A stretch of 49,737 bases of DNA from a bacterium (GTDB taxonomy: Bacteria; Verrucomicrobiota; Kiritimatiellia; CAIVKH01), in the NCBI GenBank assembly GCA_030432155.1, contig JAUIHQ010000004.1, positions 1 through 49,737 on the forward strand, read 5' to 3'. This document shows, one piece after another, positions 43,101 through 49,032 of this stretch. A program made the translations under genes and the position numbers. The notes beneath the pieces are model-generated. The model saw only the letters and a list, made by a program, of their open reading frames with translations. It made no database searches and was not told the DNA's origin. Numbering within the stretch: position 1 is the stretch's first letter; each line of letters begins with the position of its first letter.

Positions 43101-43679
43101 AAAATGGACAACCGCGCGGAAACCCGCATCGGCGGACTCGTCTCCCAGTTCCGCAAGCTCTACACCAAGAAGAACCAGGAGCCCATGTGCATCTTCACCC
43201 TTGAACATCTCGACGGGTTGATCGATGTCGTGGTGTTTCCCCAGGCCTTCCGCGATTTCGGGGTCTATATCCGCGATGAAGCCCCGGTCATGATCTGCGG
43301 TGAAGTCAAACGGGAAGAGGACACGGTCAAGCTGCTGGCCAATGAAGTGTATCCCCTGCCCGAGCTTCACAAGCACTTCGCCGAACGGGTCAGCCTGCAC
43401 ATTCCCGCCACCCGGGCCGATGATGATTTCTTCCGCAAGCTCAAGACCGTCCTCCGCAAACACCCAGGGGATGTGCCGCTGATTCTCTGCATCGTCAAGC
43501 CCGGCGGCGACAAGATCTTCATCAACACCGACCGTGACTACAAGGTTGCGCCGGACCAGGCGTTCGTAAAGGAAGTGGAACGCCTGCTCGGTGAGGACTC
43601 GGTCTACATTGCGGTCAACCCCCGCCCCTGCCTGCGCGCCCGCAAGCAGCGTTCGTTCCGTCCCGCGGCCCGAACGTAA
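40143..43679 (+). CDS. dnaE: DNA polymerase III alpha subunit
   Basis: This 1178-residue replicative polymerase has an N-terminal PHP domain (FVHLHCHTGFSLLDG, AITDHGVMYG) and the palm catalytic region with GPGRGSGAGC and PDFDIDFC (about 412-418, the metal-binding acidic pair). A further core stretch reads ALYRPGPMNMLDDFI, followed by the helix-hairpin-helix part (YGFNKSHSAAYAVVSWQTAY). The C-terminal OB domain reads TRIGGLVSQFRKLYTKKNQE. The PHP metal-binding residues look intact, which in many bacteria means intrinsic proofreading is possible. The start is the ATG at 40143 (MAKNDIPFVHLHCHT); longer in-frame readings run into the divergent promoter region. It lacks an obvious Shine-Dalgarno sequence. 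Confidence 0.97.
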   Translation: MAKNDIPFVHLHCHTGFSLLDGANKVKNVTQRAAEMGMKGLAITDHGVMYGVIDFYQQAHKNGIKPIIGCETYMSYGRMHERKTEEGTGSQSNHQLLLAEDNTGYQNLIYLVSKGQLEGFYYKPRIDMELLAERSKGLIATSSCLKGKIPEAIVRGDMKKALALTGQFIDIFGKENFYLELQDHGLEEQRIANRGLLEIQKKTGLPLIVSNDVHYLEPGHYDAHDVMLCLQTGTTITDPKRLRYGASQFYLKSGSEMLELFREYPEALANTVDICERCNVELRLNKDLHFPMYQVPEGYTQKQYLIKLGKEGLRKRYGIADIDKPKNPDEKQVAERFYYELSIIENTGFINYFLVVWDFIKFARDNRIPVGPGRGSGAGCIVAYALGITDIDPLAYSLIFERFLNPERVSAPDFDIDFCMNRRGEVIEYVKEKYGRENVAQIITFGTLGAKTVIRDLARVLEIPLPDADRLAKMIPDDPKMTLEKAIKENPEFRDAIEHDENAKRIMKYAPVLEGLPRNPGTHAAGVVIGEKPLIEIVPLARDKDEEPVTQYEMGPLGEVGLLKMDFLGLKTLTIIQEACDLVKAGKGKELDPSVFPMEDDETFELLNKGDTVAVFQVESKGMRDLLRRIALSKFEELIAMIALYRPGPMNMLDDFIGRKHGKVKIEYDHPLLKDILEETYGVMVYQEQVQQASNVLAGYSLGEGDILRRAMGKKKPEEMQSQREKFIKGCKEKNNIPPDLAGRIFDNIERFAGYGFNKSHSAAYAVVSWQTAYLKAHYPVEFMAANLSIEINNSERIAELINECQIMGIDILPPSVNESGVRFTPTGHAIRFGMAGIKNVGQAAVETIVRERDSNGPFKGLIDFCKRVSGTIANRKMVESLVRSGAFDFTGFPRSRLFGAIEYAMSIAASASRDRELGQFSLFEQPGMEPAEEEKEDLPEAQPWPESMELAAEKELIGFYISGHPLTSHKWALDLYSQAGIHDIAKMDNRAETRIGGLVSQFRKLYTKKNQEPMCIFTLEHLDGLIDVVVFPQAFRDFGVYIRDEAPVMICGEVKREEDTVKLLANEVYPLPELHKHFAERVSLHIPATRADDDFFRKLKTVLRKHPGDVPLILCIVKPGGDKIFINTDRDYKVAPDQAFVKEVERLLGEDSVYIAVNPRPCLRARKQRSFRPAART

Positions 43680-43722
43680 TCGGTCATTGACCCTGCACCA
43701 GGTTCTCACGAACATGGGCCGG

Positions 43723-44655
43723 ATGAAGGTTTCAGGCTTCACATTTCTTCGCAACGGCAACCGGCTGGGGTATCCGTTCATCCCGTCGATCCGGTCCATC
43801 CTTCCGCTGGTCGATGAATTTGTTGTCGCCCTCGGTCCGAGCGATGACGGCACCGGCGACGATCTCCGGGCCATCGGCGACCCCAAGATCCGCATCCTTG
43901 AAACAACCTGGAACGAGCGCATCCGCAACGATCTTCGGGTCAAGGGCTTCGTGTACGGCCAACAGAAATCCATCGCCCTGTTCAACTGCACCGGCGACTG
44001 GGCGTTTTATCTCGAAGGCGATGAAATCGTTCACGAGGACGACCTCGAACCGATTCGGGCGTCCATGGAACGGCATCTCGATGACGAACGGGTGGAAGCC
44101 CTGTTTTTTGACTATCTGCATTTCTATGGAAACGGCAACACCGTGGCCCGCTCCCCGGCCTGGTACCGGCGGGCGCCGCGCATCCTTCGCAACACCATTC
44201 CCGCGTGGGCGCCCAAGGGCCTTTTTTTCACCGTCCTCGACAGTCATAAAAAAGCCCGTTACCCGAGAGCGGCCCATGCCGGCGGACGGATTTTTCACTA
44301 CGGTTGGGTGCGCGGGGAGGACAAGGTCCAGGCCAGCCGCAATCAGAACCATCGGTTCTGGAGCGCATCCCCGACCACCATCGATCTCGACGATATCGAT
44401 CCGTCGATTCTCCATCGCTACGACGGCAGCCATCCCTCGGTGATCCGCGAATGGCTGCCGGACTCGCAGGACGTCTACATGCCGAAGCCGGGGCATGAAC
44501 TCACCCGCCGCGAGAAGAAACACCGCCGCATGATGAAACTTGAAAACGCGCTCGGCGGCGATTTTACCAAGAAACATTACCGTCCGGCCGACGGGCGATG
44601 GACCACGATGTTTTTCTATCCCCGACCCGGTGACTGGAAGAGAAGGGCAACCTGA
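43723..44655 (+). CDS. Glycosyltransferase-like protein (GT2-related)
   Basis: This 310-residue protein begins MKVSGFTFLRNGNRLGYPFI and continues VDEFVVALGPSDDGTGDDLR and DWAFYLEGDEIVHEDDL, the GT-A-type acidic segment (EGDE) expected to bind a metal-nucleotide sugar. The rest (FFDYLHFYGNGNTVARSPAW, HAGGRIFHYGWVRGEDKV) matches stand-alone GT2-like proteins often found near surface-glycan genes. It is distant from the main locus, 34 bases after dnaE. An ATG nine bases earlier (43714) would add MGR and is also possible. The acceptor is unknown. Confidence 0.78.
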   Translation: MKVSGFTFLRNGNRLGYPFIPSIRSILPLVDEFVVALGPSDDGTGDDLRAIGDPKIRILETTWNERIRNDLRVKGFVYGQQKSIALFNCTGDWAFYLEGDEIVHEDDLEPIRASMERHLDDERVEALFFDYLHFYGNGNTVARSPAWYRRAPRILRNTIPAWAPKGLFFTVLDSHKKARYPRAAHAGGRIFHYGWVRGEDKVQASRNQNHRFWSASPTTIDLDDIDPSILHRYDGSHPSVIREWLPDSQDVYMPKPGHELTRREKKHRRMMKLENALGGDFTKKHYRPADGRWTTMFFYPRPGDWKRRAT

Positions 44656-44683
44656 TGTACGTTCCTGACAGGAAAGGACAGAT

Positions 44684-45367
44684 ATGATGAAAGCACTTGT
44701 GGGAGCCATTCTGATGATCGTGACCAGCGCGGGGGAGATGCCGAACGGCGAGCCGACCGGTCTCTGGCTGGAAGAGTTTTCCGTACCGTATGAGATGTTT
44801 GTGAACGCCGGGTACAGCGTGACTGTTGCCAGCCCGCTCGGTGGGAAAGCGCCGGTCGATCCGCGAAGCCTCGAGCCAGGCGCGAAGCCGGACAGCGCGG
44901 ATCGCTTTCTGACCCTGCTCAAGAACACCGTGCCACTTGAAGAGGTCGATCTATATGCGTATGACGCTTTCTTCTTTCCCGGCGGCCACGGCACGATGTT
45001 CGACTTCCCGGTGAATGAGCATGTGGCCGAGGCGGTTCGCCACGGCCTCGCCGAAGGCAAGCCGGTGGGCCTCGTTTGTCATGGTCCGGCGGCACTTGTC
45101 GGGGCGACCGATAACGGAAGGCCGGTTGTGGAGGGCATGAGCGTCACCGGATTCACCGATGCCGAAGAGGCTGCGGTCGGGTTGACTGACGCTGTTCCCT
45201 TTCTGCTGGAAACCCGTCTTCGCGAGCTGGGGGGCGACTTTTCCGGCGGGGCGAATTTCGAGCCTCATGTTGTGATCGACAACAATCTCATCACCGGGCA
45301 GAACCCCGCCTCCAGCGGGAAGGCGGCCTCCGCGCTCCTGCATCAGCTTGATGTCATGAGGGAGTGA
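44684..45367 (+). CDS. DJ-1/PfpI-family protein (Hsp31-like)
   Basis: This 227-residue protein is of the class I glutamine amidotransferase-like superfamily. The nucleophile elbow is GLVCHGPAALVGA (Cys followed by His), the upstream acidic residue lies in GLWLEEFSVPYEMF, and FFFPGGHGTMFDFP supplies the Gly-rich oxyanion loop. This is the Hsp31/YhbO-type pattern, associated with glyoxalase or deglycase and chaperone activity. The ATG at 44684 follows an AGGAAAGGACA-like purine run, and a second Met lies next to it. It overlaps the convergent ketopantoate reductase family gene by 14 bases at the 3' end. The physiological substrate is not certain. Confidence 0.85.
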   Translation: MMKALVGAILMIVTSAGEMPNGEPTGLWLEEFSVPYEMFVNAGYSVTVASPLGGKAPVDPRSLEPGAKPDSADRFLTLLKNTVPLEEVDLYAYDAFFFPGGHGTMFDFPVNEHVAEAVRHGLAEGKPVGLVCHGPAALVGATDNGRPVVEGMSVTGFTDAEEAAVGLTDAVPFLLETRLRELGGDFSGGANFEPHVVIDNNLITGQNPASSGKAASALLHQLDVMRE

Positions 45368-46286
45368 GAAACCGGAGCATGTCGTAAATCATCCGGATGA
45401 GCGGGGCCGACCCGCCTGCAGACTCACCGCGACGTAACGGTTCTCCGTAGATCGCATCGATTTCCAACGGCCGCCCGAGGTCGAAGTCGATCATCATGCT
45501 GGTCCGGTACGGGGTCATCCGGTCGGTATAATCCATCATCTTCTGAACAAACGCGTCCTCAATGGTATGGCCGCGCGCGGCGGCCAGAGCGACCACTTCA
45601 CGCATGACCCTTTCCACGAGGCCGCGGGTGGACGGATCAGCCATCAGGCGGTCGGTGGTGGTGCGGAGGATGACCGAAAGACCGTTGTAAGGAATATTCC
45701 AAACGAGTTTTCGCCAACGGGCGGCCTCCAGGTTCTCCATGAGCTCCACGTCGATGCCCGCTCCTTCGAAATCCGCGGCGATGGCCCGAAGGGTGTCGCC
45801 GGGCGGCGCATCGTTCCCGTCCGGGCGGTACCGGCCCATGGAAATGTGGCCGTAGTCCACGTAATGAATGCGTCCCGGGCCGGTTTTGTTTGAACACAGA
45901 AAACAGAGTCCGCCGTAGACCCGGTCCGGACCTGCAACTTGGGCTGCGGCATCCTCAACCCCGAGCCCGTTCTGAAGCACCAGCACAACGCCATCCGGCT
46001 TGACCACCTGCGGGAGGATCTCCGGCAGAATGCAATTGGCCGTGGTTTTCAAGGCAACGATGGCCACATCGCACGCCGGCATCTCGCGGACATCGCCATA
46101 AGCCTTCACGTTGTATACGTTATCCGGTCCGTCCTTTTCCGTAAGGACCAGCCCGTTCTCCTTCACGAAATCAGCATCGCTGTGAAGAAGAAAATGAACA
46201 TCCCGGCCCGACCGGTGAAGGCATATCCCGTAATAGCCCCCGAGCGCGCCGGTACCGATGATGGCATAGGAGCGTTTGTCAGTCAT
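45354..46286 (-). CDS. 2-dehydropantoate 2-reductase family protein (PanE/ApbA)
   Basis: This 310-residue NADPH-dependent reductase has the N-terminal dinucleotide site YAIIGTGALGGYYGI, the LVLQNGLG motif, the catalytic Lys region WRKLVWNIPYNGLS and the C-terminal substrate pocket PYRTSMMIDFDLGRPLEID. Members reduce ketopantoate in pantothenate synthesis, but several paralogues reduce other 2-ketoacids, and no pan genes are nearby. I chose the ATG at 46286, which starts MTDKRSYAIIGTG. The long upstream extension has no conserved content and would cross the divergent SGNH gene's promoter. Confidence 0.85.
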   Translation of the reverse strand: MTDKRSYAIIGTGALGGYYGICLHRSGRDVHFLLHSDADFVKENGLVLTEKDGPDNVYNVKAYGDVREMPACDVAIVALKTTANCILPEILPQVVKPDGVVLVLQNGLGVEDAAAQVAGPDRVYGGLCFLCSNKTGPGRIHYVDYGHISMGRYRPDGNDAPPGDTLRAIAADFEGAGIDVELMENLEAARWRKLVWNIPYNGLSVILRTTTDRLMADPSTRGLVERVMREVVALAAARGHTIEDAFVQKMMDYTDRMTPYRTSMMIDFDLGRPLEIDAIYGEPLRRGESAGGSAPLIRMIYDMLRFLTPS

Positions 46287-46299
46287 GATGGTTTCCCGC

Positions 46300-46327
46300 T
46301 TCTCATGTCGTACCCGGAAACTATAGT
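46300..46327 (+). promoter_or_regulatory. Promoter of the SGNH lipoprotein gene, predicted leaderless
   Basis: TTCTCA (46300-46305), a 16-base spacer, TATAGT (46322-46327), then exactly six bases (ACGGGA) before the GTG start at 46334. The GGGA is too close to act as a normal ribosome site. Confidence 0.5.
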
Positions 46328-46333
46328 ACGGGA

Positions 46334-46966
46334 GTGAACAGGATTCAAAAGATTTGCCGAAGGGTCGCCCCGATCCTTGCGGCCATGGCTTGCGTATCGT
46401 GCGGCGGAGCCGCCATGGAGGAGCAACAACCGGTGATTGTGTTCGTCGGCGACAGCCTGACCGCGGGCGGAGACTGGAACGCCCTGCTTTCGCGATCCGA
46501 TTGTGTAAATCACGGCATTGCCGGGGATACATCCGCCATGATTCTCAATCGGATCAACCATTCGTTGAATCCCGGCGCCAGGGCCTATGTGCTGCTGGCA
46601 GGAATCAACGACCTGAGCCGGGGGCGTCCTAGTAACGAGATTTCAGCCAACCTTACCGCCATCATCCAGCGCATGAAACAGGCTTCCCCGGATGCGGTGA
46701 TCATTCTTCAGAGTGTCATGCCGGTGAATGAGAACATCCGGGCGTTCGTGTTCGACCTTGAGGCGATTCCCCGCCTGAACCGGCAATTGGACGACCTTGC
46801 CCGCGAGCTGAAGGTTGATTTTCTCGATATGTATCCCGTCATGCAGGATGACCAAGGACGCTTGAAAACATCCTACACCCTGGACGGCCTGCATCTCTCC
46901 GCGGAAGGATACAGGGTCTGGGCAGACCTGCTGGAGGAACGGCTGCCGGTTGAACCGCTGCCGTAG
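46334..46966 (+). CDS. SGNH/GDSL hydrolase lipoprotein
   Basis: This 210-residue esterase-like protein starts with a lipoprotein signal (RVAPILAAMACVSCGG, lipobox VSC). The four SGNH blocks are VFVGDSLTAGGDW (Ser nucleophile), GIAGDTSAMIL, LLAGINDLSRG (Gly-x-Asn-Asp) and TLDGLHLSAEGY (Asp and His of the triad). It probably acts on acyl or acetyl esters of lipids or envelope glycans from the periplasmic side. The GTG start at 46334 is the only start that keeps the whole signal peptide. It is divergent from the PanE-family gene with 47 bases between. Confidence 0.85.
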   Translation: MNRIQKICRRVAPILAAMACVSCGGAAMEEQQPVIVFVGDSLTAGGDWNALLSRSDCVNHGIAGDTSAMILNRINHSLNPGARAYVLLAGINDLSRGRPSNEISANLTAIIQRMKQASPDAVIILQSVMPVNENIRAFVFDLEAIPRLNRQLDDLARELKVDFLDMYPVMQDDQGRLKTSYTLDGLHLSAEGYRVWADLLEERLPVEPLP

Positions 46967-46974
46967 AAATCTGG

Positions 46975-47056
46975 CCCGCTGCCGCGGGCCGGAACGTTCA
47001 ACGATCAACGTGGTCAACGTCCAACGTTCAAAGGGCCGGAGGGCCGGGCCATGTCG
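46975..47056. repeat. 82-bp direct repeat, copy 1
   Basis: Identical to 47427-47508 apart from one base (G at 47026 versus A at 47478). It contains runs of CAACG-type units (TTCAACG, ATCAACG, TCCAACG) and a GGGCCGGAGGGCCGGGCC tail. The 46967-47555 gap contains no gene that I can support. Confidence 0.85.
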
Positions 47057-47091
47057 CAATCTCCCCGTTCCCATCCGCCGGAGGGGTGGAT

Positions 47092-47114
47092 CCGCGGTAG
47101 CGGAGACGGGGTGG
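47092..47114. repeat. 23-nt motif shared with the 28062 region
   Basis: Matches 28062-28084 at 20 of 23 bases, with a common GGAGACGGGGTGG core. Confidence 0.5.
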
Positions 47115-47234
47115 GTCGCTCGTTACGCACAACGGGTATCTTCTCACGTCCCATTTCATGCATCCGTTGGCCGGAGCAAAAACGCCCAATGTCCCTCTTT
47201 CTTTTTCGAGCAAAGCGAGAAAAAGCGGTGATAC

Positions 47235-47403
47235 GGCTTGCGGGCTTGGGTAGGCGGCGGAAGCCGCCTAGGGAAACGGTGGGCTGTAGTGCCCGGAGTT
47301 CAAGGCGGAGAGGTGGTCGCTGGACTTCTGTCCGCGGCCTCCTCTCCAACGCAGAAGGCCGGGTGCTACAGGCCGCCGCTTTCCCGGCCCAAGCCCGCGA
47401 GCC
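47235..47403. mobile_element. Long imperfect palindrome (foldback/MITE-like)
   Basis: GGCTTGCGGGCTTGGG (47235-47250) pairs with 47388-47403 (15 of 16). GGGAAACGG pairs with the region at about 47378-47387. CTGTAGTGCCCGG pairs with CCGGGTGCTACAG with two mismatches, and GGAGAGG pairs with CCTCTCC. A side hairpin with perfect 8-base arms and a GGAA loop lies at 47251-47270. The element is about 169 bases and non-coding. Confidence 0.55.
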
Positions 47404-47426
47404 TACACGGTCAACCGCGCAGCCGC

Positions 47427-47508
47427 CCCGCTGCCGCGGGCCGGAACGTTCAACGATCAACGTGGTCAACGTCCAACATTCAAAGGGCCGGAGGGCCGGG
47501 CCATGTCG
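47427..47508. repeat. 82-bp direct repeat, copy 2
   Basis: Second copy of the 46975-47056 repeat, offset by 452 bases with one mismatch. With the first copy it brackets the palindrome at 47235-47403. Confidence 0.85.
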
Positions 47509-47555
47509 GTTCTGCATCCTCCTCTGACTCCACGGCGGCCGAGGGACCGGCCGCC

Positions 47556-48836
47556 CTACCGGCCGGCGGATTCGATGTCGGCGCCGAGCGAACCTAACCG
47601 ATCGGCAATGCTCTCGTATCCACGGTCGATGACGTCAGCCGCGTGGATCACGCTGCGGCCTTTCGCACAGAGTGCGGCGATCACCATGGCCATACCGGCG
47701 CGGATATCCGGGGAGCTCATATCAATGCCGTGCAGCCGGGCCGGCCCCTGGACCAGTACCCGGTGCGGATCGCACTGCACGATGCGGGCTCCCATCTCGA
47801 TCAGCCGGTCCACAAAATACATCCGGCTTTCAAACAGCTTTTCAAAGAACAGAACACTGCCCCGGGCCTGGGTCGCCATGACGATGGCCACGCTCATCAG
47901 GTCGGACGGAAACGCGGGCCAGGTTCCATCCTCGATTTTGGGAATCGCCGTCCCCACATCATCCACCACCTGCATGCCGGCCGCTCCATCCACCACAAGG
48001 TCCCGGCGATCCCGCTTCACCGGCGCTCCAAGCTTTTCGAATGTGCGGTGAATCACCTCGGCCGCGGGATCCTGGCCCATACCGCGGACCCGCAGCTTGC
48101 CGCCGGTGACAAAGGCCGCCGCCATGAAGCTCCCGGCCTCGATGTAGTCGGGATCGATGGTGAAGGTTCCGCCCTTCAACCGTACTCCGCCGCGTATGCG
48201 GATGAGATTGGTGCCCGCCCCTTCGATCCTCGCCCCCATGCCCTGAAGCATGCGGGCCAGGTTCTGGACGTGTGGCTCACAGGCGGCATGAAACAACACC
48301 GTTTCCCCACGGGCGGCGGTGGCGGCCATCATCAGGTTCTCGGTCGCGGTCACGCTGGCCTCGTCGAGCAGGATACGCGTGCCTTTCAAACGGTCCGCGC
48401 GGCAGGATACCGAAGAGCCGGACCGTATCTTCGCCCCAAGGCAACGGAACCCGACAAGGTGTGTATCAATCCGGCGCCGGCCGATGATGTCGCCGCCGGG
48501 CGGGTGAATCCCGGCCGTTCCGCAACGGGCAAGCAGCGGGCCGGCGAAAAGGATGGATGCCCGGATGCGGCGACAGGTTTCCCGGTCCAGCCTGCCCGGA
48601 TCGACGCACTTCGCATGCAGGGTCACCGAGCGTCCCTTTCGTGAAACATCCACCCCGAGACCGGCCAACAGGTCCAGCATCACTCCGACATCCACGATTG
48701 CCGGAACATTGCGCAGCGTCACCGGCTGATCCGTCAGCAGGCAGGCGGCAAGCATCGGCAACGCCGCGTTCTTGTTCCCCGAGGGGGTGAACACGCCGCC
48801 GATCGGACGACCGCCTCTGACCATGAGTTTACGCAT
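47556..48836 (-). CDS. murA: UDP-N-acetylglucosamine 1-carboxyvinyltransferase (MurA) with Asp at the catalytic Cys position
   Basis: MurA transfers enolpyruvate from PEP to UDP-GlcNAc, the committed step of peptidoglycan synthesis. The 426-residue length and two-domain inverse alpha/beta layout are normal, with PSGNKNAALPMLAA (Lys22), RIRASILFAGPLLA and PSDLMSVAIVMATQARG near the UDP site. The loop that normally reads GGCAIG reads GGDIIGRRRID here, with Asp116 aligned to E. coli Cys115, the residue alkylated by fosfomycin. Asp at this site is known in mycobacteria, Chlamydia and Borrelia and keeps activity but gives resistance. It lies downstream of glmS on the same strand. No clear ribosome site precedes the ATG. 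Confidence 0.9.
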   Translation of the reverse strand: MRKLMVRGGRPIGGVFTPSGNKNAALPMLAACLLTDQPVTLRNVPAIVDVGVMLDLLAGLGVDVSRKGRSVTLHAKCVDPGRLDRETCRRIRASILFAGPLLARCGTAGIHPPGGDIIGRRRIDTHLVGFRCLGAKIRSGSSVSCRADRLKGTRILLDEASVTATENLMMAATAARGETVLFHAACEPHVQNLARMLQGMGARIEGAGTNLIRIRGGVRLKGGTFTIDPDYIEAGSFMAAAFVTGGKLRVRGMGQDPAAEVIHRTFEKLGAPVKRDRRDLVVDGAAGMQVVDDVGTAIPKIEDGTWPAFPSDLMSVAIVMATQARGSVLFFEKLFESRMYFVDRLIEMGARIVQCDPHRVLVQGPARLHGIDMSSPDIRAGMAMVIAALCAKGRSVIHAADVIDRGYESIADRLGSLGADIESAGR

Positions 48837-48930
48837 TACAATGTATCGTGTCGCTGTTGCACTACCTGTAGATCAGGTTTGCCGCTTCGCTGCTGCCCTC
48901 CGGGCAGCCCGTCTCCCTTCGGTCGGCTCA

Positions 48931-48986
48931 GGTTTCAGGTTTCAGGTTTCAGGTTTCAGGTTTCAGGTTTCAGGTTTCAGGTTTCA
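48931..48986. repeat. Eight tandem GGTTTCA heptamers
   Basis: Eight identical 7-base units occupy the gap between murA and glmS. The same heptamer occurs inverted at 24477-24538. The rest of 48837-49032 shows no gene. Confidence 0.92.
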
Positions 48987-49032
48987 AAGATCAGCATGGG
49001 TCCTGCCGGGTGCTTTGCAAGCGGCCGTGCCG

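Noticed and set aside
47051-47527. Open frame across the 82-bp repeats and palindrome
   Set aside because: It follows repeat sequence, is Arg/Pro/Ser-rich and has no signature; other frames are equally open.
48931-48986. GGTTTCA array as a telomere-like or centromere-like site
   Set aside because: It is only eight units long, lies between murA and glmS and has relatives at other intergenic sites, so a short tandem repeat is the simpler reading.
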